Source of the DNA: Persicaria tinctoria
Taxonomy: Eukaryota > Streptophyta > Magnoliopsida > Caryophyllales > Polygonaceae
Direction: 5' to 3'
Length of the DNA stretch: 64,000 bases
Assembly (NCBI GenBank): GCA_037127255.1
Contig: JBANSL010000003.1
Location: 23,150,314 to 23,214,313 of the forward strand
The position numbers and the translations under genes were made by a program. This document shows positions 57,540-64,000 of this stretch, piece by piece. Position 1 is the first letter of the stretch. Each line of letters begins with the position of its first letter. Below the pieces are notes generated by a model. The model was not told where the DNA came from and searched no databases. It was given only the letters and a program-made list of their open reading frames with translations.

Positions 57540-58015
57540 AAAACATATCACAATACAATTCTAAAATCCAATTAGATCATGATCCATAAACAGTTTGACA
57601 ATGCCATGAAGATGAAATTAGCTCCAAATCAACCCAACAACACAACCATATCATCAATTTCAGTCAATTTTTCTTTTGGCAAAAAGCCCCAAAATTTAAA
57701 ACATATCGCAATATAAAATTCTAAAATTCAATTAGTTCATGATCCATAAACAATTTGAAAATGATATGAACATGAAATTAGCTCAAAATCAACCCAACAA
57801 CACAACCATATCATCAATTTCAATCAATTTGGCTTTTGGAAAAAAGCCCCAAATTTTAAAGCATATCGCACTATAAAATTCTAAAATCCAATTAGCTAAT
57901 GATCTATAAACAATTTGACAATTATATGAACATGAAATTAGCTCAAAATCAATACAACAACACAACCATATCATCGATTTCAATCAATTTGGCTTTTGGC
58001 AAAAAGCCCCAAATT
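57540..58015. repeat. Three-copy tandem repeat, about 160 bp each
   Basis: Copies start near 57541, 57699 and 57861 (AAAxATATC...), each ending with GCAAAAAGCCCCAAA. They are similar at most positions. Confidence 0.9.
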
Positions 58016-58194
58016 CCGCTCCTAAATCAAACCCTAGGTTTTCAATCTCAACCTAAATCATTCAAACAATCTAAATAATTGTAATAAACAAGTTTAGGGA
58101 TAGAAATCATACCAAATTCGAGTTGAAACAAGGAGCAAAATCGGGATTTCAAAGGTATTCTGAGCCAAAAATGTCGAACAACACTTATGGGGGA

Positions 58195-58500
58195 GATGTG
58201 CTCGGTGTGAGCTCGGCTGGGCTCGAACCATGTGGGTTCCGGTCTCGGGGGGTGCGGCTGAGGGAGGGGGTTCGAGCAGGTGGTGGCTGGTGGCCGGAGG
58301 TGGCTCGTGGGGCGGCGTGGGAGGCTCACAACGAAGCTGCTGGTGGGCGCGGACAAGTGGCTCGAACAGGGCCACGTTTGGGCTCGGGGGTGCGCACAGC
58401 GGTGGGCTCGAGGGCGGCTGGTCGCTGGTGGCCGGAGATGGCTCGAGGTGGGTGTGGGTGCGGGAGTCCGAGAGAGCTGCTTGCCTCTTCTACACGCGGG
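58195..58500. other. GC-rich block inside element D
   Basis: About 300 bases rich in G on the plus strand (GGTGGCTGGTGGCCGGAGGTGG repeated in two variants) in otherwise AT-rich DNA. Frames on both strands are low in complexity. It may be a captured first exon or a leader; no domain is recognised. Confidence 0.5.
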
Positions 58501-58560
58501 TATGTTTTTTTCACTTTAAGCATTATTTTCATCTTAAGCCCCTTTTTCACTTTAACCTCA

Positions 58561-58562
<2 letters not shown>

Positions 58563-58611
<49 letters not shown>
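58563..58611. repeat. (TA)n microsatellite between elements D and B
   Basis: About 49 bp of TA repeats. Confidence 0.95.
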
Positions 58612-58613
<2 letters not shown>

Positions 58614-58919
58614 TTGGTTATGGTGTACTCAACTCTTAACGTGTATCAGGTACTCATAAATTATTCGTCTATTTGTTCATGATTATTCGTCCGTTTTCAC
58701 ATAATTATTCATCTGTAAAAAGAGTGTAAAAAATGTAAATTTTATTCTAACAATTAATCGCCCAATACCACCGAATAATTTCATTTCAACGAACAATCTC
58801 CTAATACCATCGAATAATCAGAAGTTATTTTTAATCTAATCCGTTGATCTTCTTAATTCAATGGCCCAAATTTGTTCGCATGATACATGTTAAGGGCTGA
58901 GTACATATGATATATCCTC
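58612..58919. mobile_element. Short TIR element B in (TA)n (308 bp)
   Basis: The left end GGTTGGTTATGGTGTACTCA, then CTCTTAACGTGTATCA; the right end (minus strand) GAGGATATATCATATGTACTCA, then CCCTTAACATGTATCATG. It is the deleted counterpart of element C. Confidence 0.75.
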
Positions 58920-59157
58920 TATATATATAGGGCAATTTGCAAAAATAACCATGTTATTCGAATTATTTGCTTGCATAACCCAATCCGAAAAAAATTTGGT
59001 CTCATTTACATTTCTCAACACATGACAACGAGAGATCATTCATTTTAGTGCGCCATTTAATCAGAGCCGGACTTGAGGCGAGGTCCAACAGGCCGTTTCC
59101 TCAGGTCGAATTCAGACAGAGGGCCCATTAAATTCATCATTGAGTTAATTGTAAAAA
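58920..59157. repeat. Flank copy X1
   Basis: GGGCAATTTGCAAAAATAAC...GAATTCAGACAGAGG is repeated at 60529-60732 with a few differences. Confidence 0.85.
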
Positions 59158-59375
59158 CTACCTTACACACCATATAAATTTTGTAAATAAATAAATTTAA
59201 AAAAGACACCTAAAAAATATCATAAGATCTTTATTTTTCTTAATAAAAAAATATTTTATCGTCATCCCACAATCTATTCAATGCTTAAATAAAAACCAAT
59301 ACGGGTGAATATATAACGTATGCACATTTTTTTCTTCAATAGATAACAAACTACCCTAATTGTTAGGTTTAAAAC
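59158..59375. repeat. Copy 2 of the direct repeat at 54574
   Basis: Nearly identical to 54574-54787 except for an extra TATA. Confidence 0.9.
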
Positions 59376-59415
59376 AATATATATGTATATATGTATATGT
59401 ATATATATATATATA

Positions 59416-60528
59416 GGTTGGTTCTGGTGTACTCAACTCTTAACGTGTATCATGTACTCAGAAATCGGGATTTTACCCCATAGCCTATTACCCCGGATTT
59501 GATGCATTGCCACAGATCCCCCAGGTATTTCTTGAAAGAGGGGGTTTGATGTTTATATTATGTTGGTGCATGAGTTTTGAGTTGTCTAATATCTAGATTG
59601 AAAGAGGGGGTTTGATACTTGTTGAATTTAGAAATTAGAGATAACGAAATTATAGATAATGCATTCCATTATGCTAATCTTGATCCATTTTGTTTTTGAA
59701 TTTTTTGTAGGCAAGGGTTTAGACGGTTTGCCTTTTGAGTTTGAAGCAACATTGCAAGTCATATCGAATCCTCTTTTTCTAGTATATTGGAAGGGTATGA
59801 TTCGTGTATGTACGTATTTGAAACATAACTAATGGATGTGAAACGTTGTTTTAGTGTTGATGTTGAACATGATTTAGCTTGAAAATGGTAATATATGAAT
59901 GTTTTAGTGTTGATGTTGAACATGATTCGTGTATGTACGTATTTGTAGGTTAAATAACAGGTTGAATATGGTAATATATGAATTAGTATTAATTTTTTAT
60001 ATATAAAATAGTTATATACCCCAGATCATATTTATCCTGTATATATACCAAGAAACATATGACCAAATAATACTACTATACACCCCAGATCATTTCAATT
60101 TAATACCCCGGCTAAAAGAAAATTACAATCCGGAATCGATATAATATATACCCCGGATATTAAATAAATATACCCCGGATATTATCATAATATACCCCGG
60201 ATATTACCAGAATACACCCCGGGCGTGTCTTTCAGAGCACTTTTTTTTTTCAATTTTGGCTAGGTTTTATACCCCGGATTTTAAAAAAATATATCCGTGG
60301 TATAAAGTCGGACCATGTATTAACCCCACCCTAGTTCTACCCCGGAGCACTATATTGTCAGATCCGGGGTATATTTAAAAAACGCCTGGGGTATATTACT
60401 CTTTTTCTACTAGTGCCATCGAATAATCAGAAGTTATTTTTAATCTAATCCATTGATCTTCTTAATTCAATGGCCCAGATTTGTTCACATGATACATGTT
60501 AAGGGTTGAGTACATATGATATATCCTC
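59416..60528. mobile_element. TIR element C in (TA)n, interrupted by a CACTA fragment
   Basis: The left end GGTTGGTTCTGGTGTACTCA and the right end match element B. The middle is replaced by a truncated CACTA element (59462-60415). Confidence 0.75.
59462..60415 (-). mobile_element. Truncated CACTA (En/Spm-type) element
   Basis: On the minus strand the right end starts CACTAGTAGAAAAAGAG, the classic plant CACTA terminus. Next to it are at least eight subterminal ATACCCCGGAT-type motifs in both orientations. The other end lacks a CACTA motif, so it is cut. No transposase frame. Confidence 0.8.
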
Positions 60529-60732
60529 TATATATAGGGCAATTTGCAAATATAACCATATTATCCGAATTATTTGCATGCATAACCGAATCCGAAAAAA
60601 ATTTGGTCTCATTTACATTTCTCAACACATGACAACGAGAGATCATTCATTTTAGTGTGCCATTTCATCAGAGCTGTACCTGAGGCGAGGTCCAACATGC
60701 CGAATTCAGACAGAGGACTCATTAAATTTGTG
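60529..60732. repeat. Flank copy X2
   Basis: Second copy of 58920-59157, after element C. Confidence 0.85.
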
Positions 60733-61069
60733 TTTGTTATATTAGAATTATACAATCCTTATTATTGCAAAAAAGTAAGGTAGCCAAGTTGCTTAAGAAG
60801 ATAGACACCATTGCTCAAAGTTTGTGTTTTTTAATTTTAACTTTTGTTGATTTTTTAAATTTAAATTCCCGTAATTTTTTTTTTTGTGCATTTGATTTTT
60901 TTTATTTGACTTTCCCTAGTTGTTAGGCTATGCCCAGTTGATTTTTTTAATTTGAACTTTCACTTAAATGGGATTTTATATGACAAAATTATTTCAAAAA
61001 CCATTTATGCTACTATAATTTTTTTTGGTTAGAATTCTACCATAATTTATGTATATACATACTATATAG
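60733..61069. other. AT-rich spacer
   Basis: Long T-runs, no gene signal. Confidence 0.6.
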
Positions 61070-61797
61070 TAGACATGAGTAAGGGTCAAGGGTCGATCCG
61101 GACCCGACAGGTTTTGACCCGGTAGGAACCTGAAGGGCCGACGATCCAGCGAGTTAGGGTCGACAAGGGTCAGGGTCTAGGCGGGTCAAGGGTTAGGGTT
61201 AGGGTCGTGTCATCTATTTTCTTCAAAAAATCGAGGTGAAGAGGAAGAGAAATTCAACATTATTGAATGATAGAGCCATCTAGATATATCCCAATTTCCT
61301 ACTCTACTATGTAGGCAATCGCTTGTCAAATACTCACCGCTCCTTGCTCAATGTTTTAGCTAATGTGGTCAAATATTAAGCGAGAAGAGATGATGACTCT
61401 TGCTTGACGTGCTGAAAGGTCAAGTTTGCCTAAACGATTGGAAGAGGGAGGAGATACGGATTCAAAAGAATGACCACTTAATTGAGTCAGACTCAGATGA
61501 GGAACTCAATGATTGCACAATGGTCAGAAGCTCAAATGCAAAGCAAGACTAAGAGTCCTAACATGGAATAAGGTAAGTAAGAATCAGAACAAATGTAAAG
61601 AACTACCGGTCCAAGCCATTCTTCCTTTTTCTTTTTATTTTTTTTAAACTAAAAAAACTTTAAAAAAAAATTAAATGACATGTCTTGACCCGACCCTTCA
61701 TCCGACGGGTCACCACAACCCGTCGACCCGTGACTTGGAAGGGTCAGGGTCAGGGATATCCTGACTCTTGACCCAGCCGGACCCGTGCTCATGTCTA
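61070..61797. mobile_element. hAT-like MITE (728 bp)
   Basis: The ends TAGACATGAGTAAGGGTC and (minus strand) TAGACATGAGCACGGGTC are inverted. Flanking octamers CTATATAG and CTGTATAG agree at 7 of 8 positions. GACCCG-type subterminal repeats resemble those of the MITE at 17484, but the termini differ. Confidence 0.8.
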
Positions 61798-62185
61798 CTG
61801 TATAGTAGAGGGGCCCAGTTTTAAATTTCGCCTCGTCCATTAAAAACTAAAGTCCGGCCCGCATTTGATCATACATAGGAGTTACTACCTAATAAAACAC
61901 AATACAAACATAACCGAATCCAACCACCTAAAAGGTAATAGCAACCATCTTAACTAAGAGATGCATGTGTATGCCAATGAATTTGATTTTACCAAGTGAC
62001 ATTGTGCACCGACGAGAAAAAAGTGAATGCAACAGCCAAACAGTCGATGGCAGCCAAATATGAGTCTTTGCTTGCCTTTTAGTTATCCTTTAGCTTGATT
62101 CACTGACCGTGTTAGAGATGTGAATACACCAAGTTCTTCCGAGGATTGAAGGAAAAATGAAGGCATTTTTCCATGAAGATTAATT
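61798..62185. other. 3' flank of the SKOR pseudogene
   Basis: From about 61890 the sequence is alignable by eye with 22060-22417 behind the intact gene (for example GCATTTCCATGAAG against GCATTTTTCCATGAAG; ATTCACTGACCG). The duplication therefore included the downstream flank. Confidence 0.7.
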
Positions 62186-64000
62186 CTACAAAGTTTCGCT
62201 GATCAAATATATATAGCTTTTGGCCATTCTGAATCATGTCTGCATCAAGGATTTCAACAGACCAGATGCAGAATCAACCTTAAACTTGTCGGTTGCGAGC
62301 TGAATGAGCTCGTTGATAGCGCGTGGTACCCATAGCACTACTACACCATGCTTCTTGTTCTCCTGATTCTGATGAGTCCGAAGGGAACACCGTGCACTTT
62401 CTTGGGTGTGATTCGTCTGCAAAAGAACCAGCCATGTTCAATGCTATCTAGAGCATAATGCTCAAACAATTTTAACCTCATTTTATCTGAGGAAGATCAG
62501 AGTCACTTCCTATGTCACCTTTCTGTTCTTCGTCGCTCTCCAAGGGTTGCACGATTTTTGCATCTTCGAGCAGCGTTATCAGTTTCTTGTTGCCAGACAT
62601 CCGGGCTTCATCTAGCGGAGTGTTTCCCCATCTGCCCAATTTAAAAAACTGATGAAAGTCTTCTCAAACAATATATAGATGTTAGTTTTGGTATCTTTAG
62701 TAGGCAAATTTCATCGGTGCTCAATCGGATTTTTTAGTTTAGAGCTTATTTGAATCCTTCAAGTGAAGATCATGTCACACAGCTGACCCCATTCTAACCA
62801 TAATTTAGAAAGATGTTCTAATTAATTTTAGAATGAAACCTTACCGTGCTTATGTTCTGGGCTTCTGGTACACATAAAGAGTTCATGGGATTGAATTTGT
62901 TACCTATCTTTGGGGAACACAGTAGCTCCAGCCTCAACAAGCTCCTTAGCCATCAACAATAGTCCTTGAGAGGCGGCCACATGAAGTGGAGTTCGCTGGT
63001 CATAGTTTTTGCAGTTAGGGTCAATCCCATTTGATAATAACCTCTTGATCAACTTATAGTCCCCCCTTGCAACTGCTGAACATAGGATATTGCCAGCATC
63101 TTTACTGCTCAAAGTTGCCTCCTTTCGGCATAGTAATTGAGCCACTCGGCCATCCCCATTTCTGATGGCTTCTATTAACCGAGTGTTTCCATAACAATCT
63201 GAAGAAAGTGAGGATCATCATCAGCACTTACAACCATACATGTGAAAATTGAGCTATTGAAAGGTATGGACCTGAATATAAAGATCTTTACCTGCAACAT
63301 TGTCGCCTACACCCTCTTGATTGATGAGAGCTACAATGTCTTCGTAACCTCTTGATGCTCCTAAATGCTGCGGTAAAGAAAGAATCTACTTCTTAAAGAG
63401 CACAAGTAATGCTTCTTGTTTCCTATATTATACATTATGTCAAAGTGCAAAATTACCTCAAGAAGATTGTTAAAGATTTTTCTTCCATCGGAAATGTATA
63501 TCTCAAGAACACTTGTAAATGTTTGTTTCTCAATACGTAGAAGTCGGCACAATTCACAGACCCGAATTGTGTAAGGCTGAGGAATGTTGCAAAGTATAGA
63601 AATTTCCCCAAAACAGCTATAAGTTTCAAGAAGTGAAATTGTCTCCTCTAATCCGTCTTTCAACATACCGACCTCTTCCTGCATAGTAGATGTGAAACTC
63701 ATTGGAATAACCGAACAAAAGAAATCGTATTGCTGAAATGAAAGATTTGTCAGCTTACCAGCATACCATCACAGACAAAATAAAGTTGATCAACAACATT
63801 TCCTTGTTCAAGGATCACTTCTCCTGGCAGGAAAAATTCTTCATGTAATCTGATTACCTGCAATAATCAGACCAAAATCACTCTAAGGAGCTTATCATCT
63901 AAGGTAAGTTTTCCAAGGCAGAGATTCGTTCATCTCGTGAAGTAGGTCTAAGTTAAGTACTAAAGTAATAAGAAGTCATTCAGCTGACAACTACTCAAAC
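62186..64000 (-). pseudogene. SKOR-family K+ channel pseudogene, 3' part (continues beyond the window)
   Basis: Exons homologous to 7, 8, 10, 11, 12 and 13 of the intact gene lie at 63857-63759, 63678-63457, 63367-63292, 63198-62904, 62631-62519 and 62416-62186, with conserved splice sites and exon lengths. Exon 9 (61 codons: the linker before the ankyrin repeats and the first repeat) is missing; only 89 bases lie between exons 8 and 10. Its loss alone keeps the frame. Exon 13 (KHA domain) has a 2-base loss near 62365, a deletion near 62265 and a 4-base gain near 62215, so the C-terminus is destroyed. The 5' half is outside the window. Some expression is possible, but a full channel is unlikely. 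Confidence 0.85.

Larger units (their letters stand above)
56240..58562. mobile_element. Non-autonomous TIR element D in (TA)n, with tRNA-like sequences and tandem arrays (2.3 kb)
   Basis: The left end begins GGTAAAGGTTCAAATG and has GGGGCTTAAGATGAAAAT. The right end on the minus strand begins GGTGAGGTTAAAGTG and has the same GGGGCTTAAGATGAAAAT. (TA)n borders both ends. The interior contains two inverted tRNA-like sequences flanking an array of TTGTGCAAATATAAC units, a three-copy 160-bp tandem repeat and a GC-rich block. No transposase domain was found. The first 20 bases resemble the 9.9-kb MULE terminus (TTCAAATGxAAA). Confidence 0.75.

Noticed and set aside
58123..58682. A 178-codon plus-strand frame in the GC-rich block
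   Set aside because: It is G-rich low complexity and ends by translating the (TA)n tract as Tyr-Ile repeats.

Overview
This window is nuclear DNA from a flowering plant, most likely a eudicot. It has a many-exon gene with GT/AG introns for a Shaker-type outward K+ channel. Around it lie AT-rich intergenic DNA and nearly every plant transposon superfamily: Ty1/copia, a Ty3/gypsy-like LTR, L1 and RTE LINEs, MULE, hAT, CACTA, Stowaway- and Harbinger-like elements. No bacterial, organellar or CRISPR signal was seen. I cannot name the species.

Layout. 1-2836: an LTR fragment and a 415-bp tandem duplication. 2837-12746: a 9.9-kb Mutator-like transposon (MULE) with about 60-bp terminal inverted repeats (TIRs), lying in (TA)n. 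It carries two convergent genes: an intact three-exon FAR1/Jittery-type transposase (minus strand) and an eight-exon Ulp1-protease-like gene (plus strand) with two in-frame stops and a degenerate active site. 14556-16079: a second MULE with 89-bp TIRs and a 9-bp target duplication, carrying an intact two-exon GRF zinc-finger gene. 16869-18839: a solo copia-type LTR holding two nested MITEs. 18960-21110: a decayed L1 LINE. 22418-30055: an intact 13-exon SKOR-like K+ channel gene (minus strand, 838 aa predicted).

30900-37960: LINE pieces, an RTE tail, Stowaway MITEs and a hAT-like remnant. 37965-43065: a young complete copia element with 144/140-bp LTRs, AGAAG target duplication and a 1488-codon gag-pol containing an exact 201-bp internal duplication. 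44447-45825: a 5'-truncated L1 with an 11-bp target duplication. 49754-54349: an old Tork-like copia on the minus strand, split by a 1.6-kb solo LTR (target duplication CGTCT). 54574-60732: a duplicated block in which several TIR elements sit inside (TA)n tracts; one carries two inverted tRNA-like sequences flanking a tandem array, another is interrupted by a truncated CACTA element. 61070-61797: a hAT-like MITE. 62186-64000: the 3' part of a decayed SKOR paralogue that lacks one exon and has a frameshifted last exon; homology with the intact locus continues into the 3' flank.

The only clear host locus is the SKOR-like gene and its pseudogene copy. The most unusual content is the family of (TA)n-associated TIR elements: the 9.9-kb MULE looks like a coding-capable relative of several short elements 42-58 kb away, because their TIRs share the same left-versus-right motif differences. 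Exon structures were derived by hand from splice signals and reading-frame continuity, without alignment software.
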